Source: Halichondria panicea (Eukaryota > Porifera > Demospongiae > Suberitida > Halichondriidae). Taken from it: a stretch of DNA of 64,000 nucleotides. Below are positions 10,498 through 21,143 of this stretch, in pieces. Location of the stretch: positions 6,932,912 to 6,996,911 of the forward strand of contig NC_087385.1 of the NCBI RefSeq assembly GCF_963675165.1. Direction: 5' to 3'. Position numbers and translations under genes: made by a program. The notes under the pieces were generated by a model. The model did no database searches and had not been told where the DNA came from. It worked only from the letters and a program-made list of their open reading frames with translations. Numbering within the stretch: the first letter of the stretch is position 1; every line of letters begins with the position of its first letter.

Positions 10498-12090
10498 TCA
10501 TAAATTATGAAAGACAATAGCACGAATGAAAATAGCACCATTCTCTACAAAGTCTGAGTCCTCATTCATGAGCTTTGAGAGTGCGATGTATTTAGGGTAG
10601 CCATAGCCAACATTTCTGGGACTCTCTGGACGATGGAAGTAGTGTAATCTTGGGTCAGGATGGATATCCTTCAAGAGGGGCTGGTTGGGGATCCTGAAGG
10701 GTGGAGGGGGGGGTAGCAAGTCATATGAAGGGTGGGGGGGGGGGCAAGTCATATGAAGGGTGGAGGGGGGGGGGTAGCAAGTCATATGAAGGGTGGGGGA
10801 GGGGGGGGTAGCAAGTCATATGAAATAAATAATAAAATTTACTCTGAGGGGCCATTCATATATAATTATGAGCTGACCATTGTGTGCATTTTATAGTTGA
10901 GGATAATGGTAGTCATTTTCTGGGCCAAATGTTTTCTAGTTAACCTATCACAAAAGTTAATGATGTGTAGCTACTCAGTGTGTGTGTGTGTTCACCTGCA
11001 GTTGAGTAGGGAGAGGACCACCCTCTTCTGAAATGGCCAGGGCAACACTTCATCAAACTGGCCCTTCATGAGAACTAGGTAGAGAGAGAGGAAACCTTCG
11101 TTGTTGTCCCCCGCTGGATACACACACAAACACATCTTGTAGCCAGACTCAAACGAATAGAAGGATGGACTGTAAATGACTGAGGCCACAGGTTCACCGG
11201 CTTCAGCTGCTAGGATCTTGGAGCGGATCTCATCAATCCTCCAGGTAAACTGTCCAGAGCAAGGATACAGGGTGGTCTCCAGTGTGTGAGTGCTTTCTCC
11301 TTGAGCACCCACTCGCACTGACAGCTCAGCAACTTGTTTCTGTAGCTCCAGAAGAGCAGAGGCCATCTTGTGGGCATGTTTGGGTCCACAGGTCAATACA
11401 TGCTCTGGTAGATCACCCCTCTTCACCAGTTGTTCACAGCCAAACGGTGCCATTGTACAAGGGATTGGGTGGGAAGGACAACCTTGATAGTGCTTGTCTA
11501 TGTCTTTGCGAGGGATGGGACCAGAGGAGCAGGCATACTGACAGAGGAGTGGGTAGTTGGAGCATTGATCATGATGATGAGTTAGTTCAGAGCAGACAAC
11601 CTCCAGTCCACAGTGCTCACACACGACCTGGTCGGGAGTAATGTGTGCAATGAGGAATGTATGTAACGAGCAGTTAACGAACACCCACCTTCCGTTGAGG
11701 GCACACAGTTTTATGTGTGTCGAGGTCAGCTTTGCAGACAAGAGTGTTACAAAAGTCACAAGGTATGGGGGCGTAGGCACACTTGTGGTTCCCCTTGTCC
11801 GAGTACTCGCCCCTCCAATCACAGCCCTCGTTCAGACAGCGTATCTTGAGAGCATTGATCTGCAGTTTGGCAGCATTGTCAGGGAAGGTATTGGTGGCAT
11901 CGACTGGAGTGCGGTCCACTGGACACAGAGCAGTGCGCGAGTGCATTATAGGCAGGATACAGTCCTTACAGAATCGATGGCCACACGGAGTCTGATAGGG
12001 GTTGGTGAGACAACACAGACACACTGGACATCTGAGATAATCTGGCAGAGTGTCTATGAACATATCATCATTCTCAACATCAGCGGCCAT
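10498..12090 (-). CDS. TRAF: TNF receptor-associated factor (TRAF)
   Basis: Three in-phase exons, 12090-11689, 11627-10996 and 10693-10498, encode about 409 aa. TRAFs are adaptor ubiquitin ligases in TNF/Toll-type signalling. The N-terminal RING (CPVC...TPCGHRFCKDC...CPVD) ends in Asp rather than Cys, as in TRAF6. Zinc-finger TRAF repeats follow (about residues 95-225), then a short coiled coil (LLELQKQVAELSVRVG) and a C-terminal MATH/TRAF-C domain with YSPSFYSFESGYKMCLCVYP, LVLMKGQFDEVLPWPF and a final FIRAIVF strand. A GTG-initiated extension upstream was ignored in favour of the first ATG. The last intron ends in a G-rich minisatellite that includes the acceptor tract. It shares a 113-bp divergent promoter with BRCC36. 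Confidence 0.92.
10686..10820. repeat. Tandem copies of the TRAF last-intron acceptor tract
   Basis: About four imperfect copies of a roughly 31-bp unit combining CATATGACTTGC with a C-rich tract (transcript sense). The copy nearest the exon ends CCACCCTTCAG at the acceptor before 10693; the others read CCACCCTTCAT. The array is therefore a tandem amplification of the 3' splice-site region. Confidence 0.8.
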
Positions 12091-12203
12091 CACTTCTATA
12101 CACACAGAGAGAGATCAATAGCTTCCTTCAGTTCTCAGTCCATCTGTTTGGTATGCAGGTAGGTAGCCCCGCCCCTTCCTTTGCTAGCTAGTAAACACAC
12201 AAG

Positions 12204-13522
12204 ATGGTGCACTATGTGGAGCTGTTGTCTGATGCTTACCTAGTGTGTATGAGTCACGCTCTTTCCACTGAGAAGGAGGAGGTCATGGGACTGCTCATGG
12301 GAGAGGTGAGCTGCTTGCCTAGCTGTCATATAGATCTACTTGTACAATGAATCATTGCTTGTGATGATATCTGTCACACTCCACAGTTAATGGACAACAA
12401 GTTGATGTGTATTATTTCAGCGTATGCAATGCGTCGCTCTGATAAGCAGGCTGATCGTGTCGAGATCTCTCCAGAGCAGCTCTCAGCAGCAGCCATTGAG
12501 GCTGAGGTATGGAAGCCGGCGTGGTTTGTATGCCTTTACTGAATCGTAACGATAGTTCCATATCTAACTTGTTTCAGAGGCTCACAGTGAAGCTTGGGCG
12601 ACCAGTGCGGGTGGTTGGCTGGTACCACAGTCACCCCCACATCACAGTGTGGCCTTCTCATGTTGGTAAGACCTAGCTCTGTCACTGTACCCTCTCATTA
12701 TCTCCCTTCAGATGTGGGCACACAGGCAGACTACCAGATGATGGACCCTAACTTCATTGGACTTATTTTCTCATGTTTCAATGAGGCTGACAAAGTAAGT
12801 GAAACCCACTGACTTCTAACCCAAGCACTGTCACCCTCCTCTCATTGTACAGAAGCAGAGAGTGCAAGTGATTTGCTTCCAGTCTATTGCTACCAACTCC
12901 GAGCCAAGGCAAGTGCCTGCTCACATAATTCCAATCATTGAACTCTTGTCTCTAGGTACGAGCACATCCAGCTGCCACTACGAGTGCTGCCCACCCCTCG
13001 AGCCACAGTGGGTGCAGTTTGCCTCGAGGCACTCACACACCTGCCACAGATACTGCTCGAGGAGGAGAAGGAGGTCTACACCAAGAGTCAGGAGTGAGTC
13101 AACCATCAATTTTGACACAAGTAGCTATAAAAGCCTTACGTTTTTTTTTTTCGAAACTTCAGCCGTTTGGTAGCTAGCTTTGAAAGCCCTTAATTAGTCA
13201 TCCATTTTCTGATGCCTAACAATTACCTTTCCAATGATGTGCTAATATCCACTGCTCTCTTCTCAGGAATCAGAAGGATCTGCTGGCTCTGGTTCACAAT
13301 AGCGGAGGTAAACATTCAAACCTGCTAACTATATGAATGATCCCCTACTATATATATGCAGTGTACAGCCAGTCGCTGACACACATGCTGCAAGTAGTGG
13401 CCACACCTCTAATGCAAACTATGGAAAGAGAACTGGAGGCAAATAGAATCACTCTAGAGGAGCTTAGACGCAAGAAAGAGAAACTGTTGGAAACTCTACA
13501 GCAACTAGACTCATCATCTTAA
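12204..13522 (+). CDS. BRCC3: Lys63-specific deubiquitinase BRCC36
   Basis: Eight exons give about 262 aa: 12204-12305, 12387-12506, 12578-12665, 12712-12794, 12853-12908, 12956-13093, 13267-13307 and 13362-13522. BRCC36 is the JAMM/MPN+ zinc protease of the BRISC and BRCA1-A complexes and cleaves K63-linked ubiquitin. The catalytic set is intact: Glu in EKEEVMGLLMGE, then GWYHSHPHITVWPSHVDVGT (H-x-H-x7-S-x2-D). A C-terminal coiled coil (EELRRKKEKLLETL) fits the Abraxas-binding helix. The intron at 12909-12955 uses a GC donor (AAG|GCAAGT). The last few codons lie inside a duplication shared with the neighbouring CEP63-like gene. Confidence 0.95.
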
Positions 13523-13605
13523 TAGCATATGTCATTCAGAACATTCATGTGTGACTGACAACAATTGCTTAACAGAACTGTCCAAATGATCAAAGTGTTT
13601 GTATT
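13505..13605. repeat. Direct duplication, copy 1 (BRCC36 3' end)
   Basis: This copy carries the true end of BRCC36. It is repeated, with small indels, at about 14636-14760. On the minus strand it still encodes a degenerate version of the CEP63-like C-terminus (HFDHLDSSVKQLL). The two copies bracket about 1 kb of palindromic repeats. Confidence 0.85.
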
Positions 13606-13619
13606 CTATTAATGCCCCA

Positions 13620-13836
13620 GACCGCCCTCTCAAATATGATTTTTGAACGTTTGTTTCTAAGCTTTCAGAAAATCATTGATATTGGATGTTATGGCAGCTG
13701 GAATTCTCAAACCATTAATGAGGGGGGTGTACGTAGACATATTTAGAAAATGTTGATGAATTTTCTGAAAGGTTAGAAAGAGACCTTTCAAATGATGTGT
13801 TTCAATCCAAAATTTCCCTTTTTTCGGCCTTGGACC

Positions 13837-13873
<37 letters not shown>

Positions 13874-14530
13874 TCTCATTGTGATTGATTATTATTTTGC
13901 AGGTATTGGGTTGACCTGTTCATCAAAATGGTATCGCCAAAATGGTAAATACTTTAAAAGCTTTCAGAAAAATTTGACATTGGATCCACGAAATTATGGC
14001 AGCCAAAAGAATCTCCGAACCCATTGAATAAAAATGGGATGCATGTAGTTGAACATCTTTCAACAGCCTTAACTTAACTTCAGTACTGTTGATCCAATGT
14101 CAAAAATGTTATGATTTTCTGAAAGCTTAGAAAGAGACCTTTCAAATGATGTGTTTCAATCCAAAATTTCGTTGGGGCCATAATTTGTCATTTTTCGGCC
14201 TTGGACCATGGGCTATTATCCATGGTATCGCCAAATTGGTAAATACTTTAAGTATGATTTTGATGACACCATTTGAACTATATTTTTCTAACGTTTCAGA
14301 AAATCATAAAAAATTTGACATTGGATCCACAGAATTCAAGTTATGGCAGCCAAAAGAATCTCTCGAATAAAAACGGGATGTAGTTGAACATCTTTCAACA
14401 GCCTTAACTTCAGTACTGTTGATCCAATGTCAAAAATGTTATGATTTTCTGAAAGCTTAGAAAGAGACCTTTCAAATGATGTGTTGCAATCTAAAATTTA
14501 GTCAGAGCCCTAATTTGTCATTTTTCTGCC
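13620..14530. repeat. Cluster of palindromic interspersed repeats
   Basis: At least three partial or whole copies of the family seen at 6575 and 29860, in alternating orientation. Diagnostic stretches are GATTTTCTGAAAGCTTAGAA, CCTTTCAAATGATGTGTTTC, and CCATGGTATCGCCAAA. A short run of GGACTAT repeats is at about 13840-13870. No coding content is recognised. Confidence 0.8.
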
Positions 14531-14635
14531 ACACTCTGAGCTGAGGGTCAAATTATGTAGTTTAGTGCCCTATTATCTCGTTCCTAGAAGTCTCCCTATT
14601 ATTCTAATTATGCTAGCATAATTTTCCAAGCCCTA

Positions 14636-14760
14636 ACTAGACTCAGCATCTTAATATCCTGTCATTCAGAATAATAACATCATTAATAGTAATTCATGTG
14701 TGAGTATTGACTGACAACAATTGCTTAACAGAACTGTCCAAATGATCAAAGTGTTTGTCT
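14636..14760. repeat. Direct duplication, copy 2 (CEP63-like 3' end)
   Basis: This is the counterpart of 13505-13605 and contains the true stop of the CEP63-like gene at 14694. The plus strand retains a version of the BRCC36 tail (CTAGACTCAGCATCTTAATA). Small insertions near 14670-14695 distinguish it from copy 1. Confidence 0.85.
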
Positions 14761-15603
14761 ACTAACTGTTCCAATTCAATATCAAAGTTCTTGCTGCTTG
14801 GTTCAGCTGTGTTCATGTCAGAATGGTTGTTGGACTCCAAAGCTCTCACACGGTTGAGGAACAAGGCTGCCACTTCATTAGTCTCTTTCAGTCTCCCTAG
14901 CTCATCCCGCAGAGCTCTGTCTAGTGTGAGCTGTGATCTGAGTCGCTCCTGGCCACTCTGACAGACAGCAGCACTGGCTGTACTCTGAGCAAACGCAAGC
15001 TCTTCTTGCAACGTTCTGTATAGAGTTGTACACACACAGTACAGTAGTAATGGACACTCACCTGACTAGCTCATCTTTGCTGTGCAGTGTCTCCTGGAGT
15101 AGACACACACTCTCTCTCAACTCTCCATTCTCAGTGAGTTGAACCTCCCTATCACTATTACACTTGTCCAGCCCATCTCTTGACTGTCTCTTTGCTCTCA
15201 GGCAACTGTAGGCCTGGGTTAATCGTGACACCTCTCCTTTCAGAGCCTCCAGTTGGGCCTCATAGTCTGTGTAGCGAGCTTTGTACTCTCGTTCCAAGGC
15301 AGAGCTTTCCTGACGCAAGTGCTCCACCTGAGGAAGCGGGGGTGACTCTAATATACTATTGATAATCTGCCTACTTGAGTATTCCTCTCTCTGACTTGCA
15401 GCTTTAGAGCGGCTATATCTCTATCTCTCTGCTGCAGTTGGTTGGTCAACCCTCTGTTAGAACTCTCCCAGTTTCTCTGACGCTGAGATATCAGACTGTC
15501 TATCTGAGCCATGAGCTGTGTACAGAGCTAGAGGTTAGGGGGAGAGTACAAACAATCTATACCTCCTTCACCTCGGGTGCACAGGATGGCAGTAGAGTAC
15601 TGT

Positions 15604-15675
<72 letters not shown>

Positions 15676-15752
15676 TTTAATATATTCAGAGCTCACCCAT
15701 TCCTGGCACTGGTTTGGATCACAGACAGCAGCTCAGGACCAGTAGCAGCCAT
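14694..15752 (-). CDS. CEP63-like: CE63/DEUP1-like centriolar coiled-coil protein
   Basis: Five in-phase exons, 15752-15697, 15599-15563, 15515-15396, 15327-15062 and 15015-14694, encode about 266 aa. CEP63 (mother centriole) and DEUP1 (deuterosome) recruit CEP152 for centriole duplication. The N-terminus reads CAPEVKE-LMAQIDSLISQRQ followed by NWESSNRGL. This aligns with the CEP63 opening, in which a C-x-E-L-x-E-L-M-x-Q-I-D segment precedes an EW motif. The rest is coiled coil (HLRQESSALEREYKARY onward). It is far shorter than vertebrate CEP63, so only the N-terminal module is convincingly shared. Intron 1 holds a long TG microsatellite. Confidence 0.68.
15605..15674. repeat. (TG)n microsatellite
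   Basis: About 35 TG dinucleotides in intron 1 of the CEP63-like gene. In transcript sense it is (CA)n and directly precedes the acceptor CGAACAG. Confidence 0.97.
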
Positions 15753-15901
15753 CAACAGTAGTACAGAAATTGTCTTGGATCGAAGAGTTGAATAAAATAA
15801 AATGTGTTCTAAATAGAATAGCTGACCTTTGATCTCTTAGCAACAGGACTATAAGTGTGTGCTCTATTTAGAAATATTATTATGTGCTCTATTTGGAAAC
15901 T

Positions 15902-17107
15902 ATGGCCTCAGACAAGAAGAAACTCAATATCTTTCTCAACGACCTCCTAAAGTTGGGATGTGTCAAGGTGAGCCCGTAAAGAGGTACTCTAGTATACGCT
16001 ATAATATATGACGTCATGGTGCAGGGATTCCAATACTTTGCCACCCACCTGAGAGGTCGTGAGGAGATGGTTGTGAGTGTCATCAATGAACCATCTCTAC
16101 CTATCCTCCTATCAGCCACCAACTCTCCAGCAGCTTCCTTTGCAAGCAAGGACCCGTGAGTGGCTATAGTGTGAGACTGGTAGTGATAGCCTGGCAGTGA
16201 TAGCCTGGTAGTGATAGCCTGGCAGTGATAGCCTGGCAGTGATAGCCTGGCAGTGATAGCCTGCCTTTTAAGGGGTAGCTTGAGTGTGTGTGTGTACAGC
16301 TGGTGTCAGCAATACTGTGTGTGTGTTGTTACAGAGGCTCTGTGTTCATCAGTCAGAAGCGTCAGCGTCGACTCAGTGGATATGGGTTCATCAATGTTGG
16401 TCTCCCTCCAGCCAGTCCCAGTGGCTCTGAAGATGATGAGGAAAACTGTACACTCTTCTTGCTCGCTGGATATGCTCGGTACAGCTGTCCCTATGTCTGG
16501 GTGAGTGGGTCCTAATATAACATGGCCAGGATGGTTTTACAAAATATGTGGTACTTCAAATGTTTAACTCTTGTGCAGGTTCGAACCAACCACGATCGCA
16601 TAGTGAGACTGAGCAGTGAGGACTGTCCAGAGAGAGATTACCCTCTGGCCCTCAAGACCACCTCACAATGGCAGCACACAGGTAGGTATGTGAGTACTCT
16701 AACATCAGTTGTCACCACTGCACTATAGACGTGTGTGTGGTGGATGTAGTAGCTGAGTTGGTGAGGATCTGTACTGTGCCCTGCCCGCCCAACCCTTTTG
16801 CTGTGGATATGGATTACTTTGCTGCTCTTCCTGCTTCAGAGAGGATCCTTGCATCGGCTGCCATGATCAGTCTACTACAGCAAATACTCTCCACAGGGTC
16901 ACACTCGTATGACAGAAGAGGTGAGCTATAGTATAGCCTATACTCCACTGCATTGTGTGTATTGGACTACCCCCCCTCCCTCCATACACAGTCGCTGCTG
17001 ATCTGGGCAGAGTGGGACAGGCCCATTTCCAGGCTCTCTTGGAAGTGGTTCAGACTGAATCTCCACAAAGACCCTCATCATTAAATCAATCAACCATTTC
17101 ATCATAA
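15902..17107 (+). CDS. Uncharacterised 257-aa protein
   Basis: Six in-phase exons, 15902-15967, 16025-16155, 16335-16500, 16579-16681, 16729-16920 and 16992-17107. I do not recognise the family. Visible features are a basic N-terminus (MASDKKKLNIFLNDLLKLG), a globular region with conserved-looking hydrophobics (FQYFATHLRGREEMVVSVI; LFLLAGYARYSCPYVWV) and a helical C-terminal third. No signal peptide or membrane segment is seen. The exon-intron structure and clean frame argue that it is a real gene. The first intron-3-type donor region (16156 onward) carries seven 14-bp repeats. A 149-bp divergent promoter links it to the CEP63-like gene. Confidence 0.7.
16165..16270. repeat. 14-bp tandem repeat after a splice donor
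   Basis: About seven copies of CAGTGATAGCCTGG/TAGTGATAGCCTGG follow the donor GACCC|GTGAGTGGCTATAG at 16155/16156. The donor-side sequence resembles a diverged unit. Confidence 0.8.
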
Positions 17108-17196
17108 ACACAATCAATAACTTTGTGTTGTGCGGCCCAACCAACCTTAGAGGAGACAGTTCTAATATTTCCATTAATTTTTTCTCAAAAGAAAAC

Positions 17197-17246
17197 ATAG
17201 CCTCGATCCCAGCCCCTCTCACTAGAGGGGCTGGGATCGAGGCTAT
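17197..17246. repeat. Perfect 23-bp-arm hairpin
   Basis: ATAGCCTCGATCCCAGCCCC... and its exact complement flank the 4-bp loop CACT. It lies just downstream of the preceding gene's stop. A partial copy of the ATCGAGGCTA motif follows at about 17278. It is probably the tip of a foldback repeat; a terminator-like role is not implied. Confidence 0.85.
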
Positions 17247-17292
17247 GGGTTCGTCTTCAATTGAGAGCGGCCTGTAATCGAGGCTAAAGAAA

Positions 17293-19245
17293 ACCCTATA
17301 GCGCGAAATTTTCGAGGGGCTTAATTTTCGCGGATTTCGTGGGTTGGAATTCTACACCAAAATAATTAAACGAGCATGTTGGCTTTAAACGAGCATGTTG
17401 GCTTTAATTACCAGATTAGCCACTTCCGGATCCCGGAGCGAGTTTTGAGTATAAAAAGAGCTGCCCAGGACGCGACCTTTGACCCCCAAAATTTCATTCA
17501 AGCCTTAGTAACGAGCTGTTTTTTTCTCTTGCGCAAAAGCGCTCAGAACCCATTCATACACACCTTGAACACTAAAAAAAATACACAGAAGGGAAGGGAA
17601 TACATTCCTGGTGGGTTTTCTTCTTTACCAGAATCAAAAAGAAAAAAATAAAATTTATGATTATGGCTGACAAATAAATAATGCTTAGAGTACAGTAAAA
17701 GGCTATGTCTATTCAGCTCCAGGTTAGCTACAGTGAGCATTACTCCAGTGAACTCTTCCAAAGAGTTTTCCTTGCTTTCTTGCATATAAATAGATGGCAT
17801 TGAGACTACGCCATTGTGCATTGTAGAAAGTTGACGAAATTGATTCTGAAAAAGAATTTATATCAGCATTAATTAATGTCAGTATATCAAACAAATCTTT
17901 GCTATCATTTAGAGTTGTAGAGTGGGGTGCAAACAAGTGAGAGCTCTCCCGGGTAGGGGTTGGTAGTGCTGGCATAATTTTGAGCATAATTTTTGGGGAA
18001 GAATTATGCTGGTATCATGGGCACATTAGTGAGAATAATAGGCAGGTTTTGGAAATACAGGTCAGCCGAGTCAGTAGTATAAACATTTGTAGGCCTGATG
18101 AAAGTTGCGAGTACATGGGATGTGGTCTATGTTATGCTTTGGAGGAATAACGTGGGAATGAATAATAGAACTACCAACCCCTAGCAGTGAGTCTTCCTCC
18201 AGAAAAGAGGCCAGAGAGGTAACGATATAATTATTGCTTGATACAGTAGTAAGACTTACATTTTCTATATACATAGGTTGATGCCAGGATGACTGTCAAC
18301 AAGCGAGGGTAGTCCTTCAAAGCAACCTGAGAAAAGATGAACGTTATTAATAATAATGACTCCATGTATGAAGGTTATTATACAAATGTCATGGTGGCTA
18401 TGAGCATGATGACCCACTAGTAATTGAACGGAAAAAACACATGTCCATTTTGTCACTAGTCACCCTTCACCACAGCCACAACACCTAGCTGTTGTTTGTG
18501 CGATATTTTAAACTTACAATACTAGTACAATCAATTTCTGTTCTTCAGGAGGTACTTGGACGATACCCGAACCCACTAGGTGTTCCCTGGCCCTACAGAC
18601 TTTCAGCACTTCACTTTGTTACTTTATCCATGTAAAATGAAATGTTAATGTTAAAAAGCACTCGCAGGTTGATAAAGTCACATTACTGTATACTATATAT
18701 TATACTATAGACTAGACTACTTACCTTCTTCAACAACAACATCAGTTTGCCAAATCTTCATGTTTTCCAAGGCCAATGAACCTCTGGCAGCAAGAAAATT
18801 AAACGCTTAGCACTGTCAATTCTATCAACAAAGATCTGCTTGGTATCTTCAGTCTTGAACCAAAGCTCCTATGGAACCCCAGTAGGCTTCTTCTGAGGTT
18901 GAGAACGCTTCTTGAAAATAAACTTTTGACAGCCATTTTTTAGTTTATGTCATGTCTACTATCTCGTGAGAGCGCGGAAGAAGGCGTATCAAAAGAAGAC
19001 CGTAAGAATGTAATTATACTGTCAAGGGCGTCTTTTTGCAAGACTCAAGTAAATTCATTTTTTCATTTTCGCCATTTTCCCGTTGCATCCGGTCGGAGCT
19101 GTCCTGGGCACGCCTTTTTATAGTCAGCATGCTCGTTTAAGTCCAAGAAAAGTGTTCGTTAATAAGAATTATATTGTGCAACGAAATGGCTTTTAGAGGC
19201 CAATCCACGAAATATAAGTGCCTCGAAAATTTCGCGCTATACGGT
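17293..19245. mobile_element. 2-kb DNA transposon with long inverted termini
   Basis: Left end CCCTATAGCGCGAAATTTTCG and right end CGAAAATTTCGCGCTATACGG are inverted copies. Inversion continues inward through TAAACGAGCATG and TATAAAAAG...GCCCAGGAC, so the arms are about 150-190 bp with diverged spacers. Internal minus-strand frames (about 17724-17987, 18071-18274, 18265-18456, and an ATG at about 18944) look like gene fragments, but I recognise no transposase, nuclease or known host protein. Family assignment is open. It shares termini with the 210-bp MITE at 9423. It fills the gap between the 257-aa gene and TMEM254. Confidence 0.7.
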
Positions 19246-19346
19246 ATCTGATTATGGTAGTCTTTTTTTATTGTTCTTGGATGGGAGGGGCTGCTAATAC
19301 AGACCCACCCCACATTGTCTCCAGCTCCTATTAATTAAAGCAGACA

Positions 19347-19814
19347 ATGGCAAAGAGAAGCAACTTCAAGCTCTCCCCTATTTCCACTTGGCTGGTGGTG
19401 GGAGCTGGTATGGCCCTCACTGGGGTGAGACTGAGAACTAGTACTAATATTGCCTATTGACAAGTATATTATTCCTGCAGGTCCTGGCGTGCTGCCCTGA
19501 GGTGATCCCCTACCCCAGTCTGGGGCCAGTAGGAACATTTCTCCACTACATTGCGTATGATCATCCACTGCTCATCAGGGGAACGTGAGTCATGTTTCTG
19601 TAGTGCATGCTCACACTGACTGTGATTGTGCAGGTTCTTTGGTGCTGCCATTATACACTTTGTGGAAGGGATTGTGGCGTTCGTCATGTGTCGACGTATG
19701 AAGCTGAGTACTAGAGACACTCTACTGTGGACACTGCAGACAGTTGGTGTGGGATTTGGATCACTGCTTCCTCTTAGAGCATTGTACAAGAAAAACAAGA
19801 CAAAGTCGCAATAA
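19347..19814 (+). CDS. TMEM254: TMEM254-like membrane protein
   Basis: Three in-phase exons, 19347-19424, 19481-19584 and 19634-19814, encode 120 aa (human about 123). It is a small multi-pass membrane protein of unknown function. Family matches include IPYPSLGPVGTF in the first loop (IPYQNLGPLGPF in vertebrates), an IHFVEGIVAFVMC helix and LLWTLQTVGVGFGSLLPL, ending in a lysine-rich tail KKNKTKSQ. About three or four transmembrane segments are visible. The start is the only upstream ATG in frame. Confidence 0.88.
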
Positions 19815-20018
19815 CTATTTATATATAATTATGACCAAGAGTTCTAATGAACTCTTGATATGACTTACAGATGTGTGCACGAATAGTTAATGATGGAATT
19901 TTATCATAACAAGACAAAAAAAATTAGTAGTTGTTTAGTAATTATTGTCTATATACATGACTTTTGGAAGATTAATGTTTTTATTATTAACAACCAGACA
20001 AAAATAATTATATTGCAC

Positions 20019-21008
20019 TCATGATTGACTAATGTGTCTATCCAAGTTCAGTTCCTTCTCAGTGCTGAACCCTGGGTCACTGTCAGATGGCAGAGGGGCA
20101 TTGGCGACTTGGGTCTTGAACTGAGATGCCAGTGCTGTGATGAGTGCCTCTCTCTCTGCCCTCTTGATGGAGCTACCGTGACCATCTCCCAACAAACGCT
20201 CACCAGAGAACACTGCCACTTGAAAGGTAGGGAAGTGGGTGGCTCGTCCGCTCTCCTTGATAAGCCGGGACTCAGCTCTGGGAAGACCTTGACCTTTCAG
20301 AATACTCTGTAACATGAATCGAGGGTGCTCTAGCTTTATAAGTTCTTGAATGTCCTTGCCACTCAACTGGGACACCACAAAGTTATGCACAAACGATCGA
20401 GCGGCTCCGGGGCCTTGGTTCTCGTACACAGCTCCCACTACACTGCACAGGATGGTGGAAATGAACTTTGTATTTGATCCATTGTTGAATATTCGCTCTG
20501 TCTTGATGAGATCCGTGATTCCCAGATAGTCAGTCAGTTTGCAGAGTGCTGTGTCGTTGGTGAGATAATTGCTTAGATCCAGTAGCATGCTGCCCTCCAG
20601 TTTAGGGAACGTGAAGAATAGGTACTCGTGAACATAAAACTTGAGAGTTGCTCGTCCGAGGATAGAAAGTCGAGAGTATTCCTGTGGCTTCTCGTGGGTG
20701 GCCACCTTGCTGAAGAGGCGACGGTCAGTGAGTGCAGCCTGCAGTGAGGGAAGGCTCTCAATACTGTGCCCAATACGCCTGGCTAGTGCTGATAGCTCTG
20801 TAGGGTAGTTCCAGTTTGACCACGCTCTAGGTTCTCCTGTGCGTGGATCAGTCTCTGTCGTATCAATAACTTTGTCTTGAGATGTCTCGCAGGCCTGTTC
20901 GCTGGCTGGCTCAGGGCCCTTCTTCCATGGTGTCCATGATGAGAGCCGGACTGGCTGAATACTTCGCAATCGGTGAAACAGGAACGATCCTCTTAAGAAC
21001 AAGGCCAT
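20019..21008 (-). CDS. MRPL44: Mitochondrial large-subunit ribosomal protein mL44
   Basis: A single uninterrupted exon encodes 329 aa, as in the family. mL44 is an RNase III-like protein of the mitochondrial 54S/39S subunit. The N-terminus is basic and Ser/Arg-rich (MALFLRGSFLFHRLRS), consistent with a mitochondrial targeting peptide. A degenerate RNase III fold follows from NYPTELSALARRIG. A C-terminal dsRNA-binding domain includes ESRLIKESGRATHFPTF and ERLLGDGHGSSIKRAEREA. The family lacks RNase III catalytic acids, and none is evident here. It is one of few intronless genes in the window. The 135-bp upstream gap is shared with the FUN14 gene. Confidence 0.9.
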   Translation of the reverse strand: MALFLRGSFLFHRLRSIQPVRLSSWTPWKKGPEPASEQACETSQDKVIDTTETDPRTGEPRAWSNWNYPTELSALARRIGHSIESLPSLQAALTDRRLFSKVATHEKPQEYSRLSILGRATLKFYVHEYLFFTFPKLEGSMLLDLSNYLTNDTALCKLTDYLGITDLIKTERIFNNGSNTKFISTILCSVVGAVYENQGPGAARSFVHNFVVSQLSGKDIQELIKLEHPRFMLQSILKGQGLPRAESRLIKESGRATHFPTFQVAVFSGERLLGDGHGSSIKRAEREALITALASQFKTQVANAPLPSDSDPGFSTEKELNLDRHISQS

Positions 21009-21143
21009 CTCTTGGATCTTGACTCTCTTCTTTGTAATCCACGTGGGTGAGTGTGTTTCTGTTCAAAGAGCACCAGACACACCCCCACTGTTGTGATAAA
21101 TCTCTACAGTGTTCAGAGAGCTAGCTAGAGAGAGCTAGAGACA

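Noticed and set aside
12088-12105. Upstream extension of TRAF (residues CIEV)
   Set aside because: It begins at GTG; the ATG at 12090 is the first proper start.
17376-18456. Small frames inside the 2-kb transposon as host genes
   Set aside because: No family is recognised, frames are short and broken up, and they lie between transposon termini.
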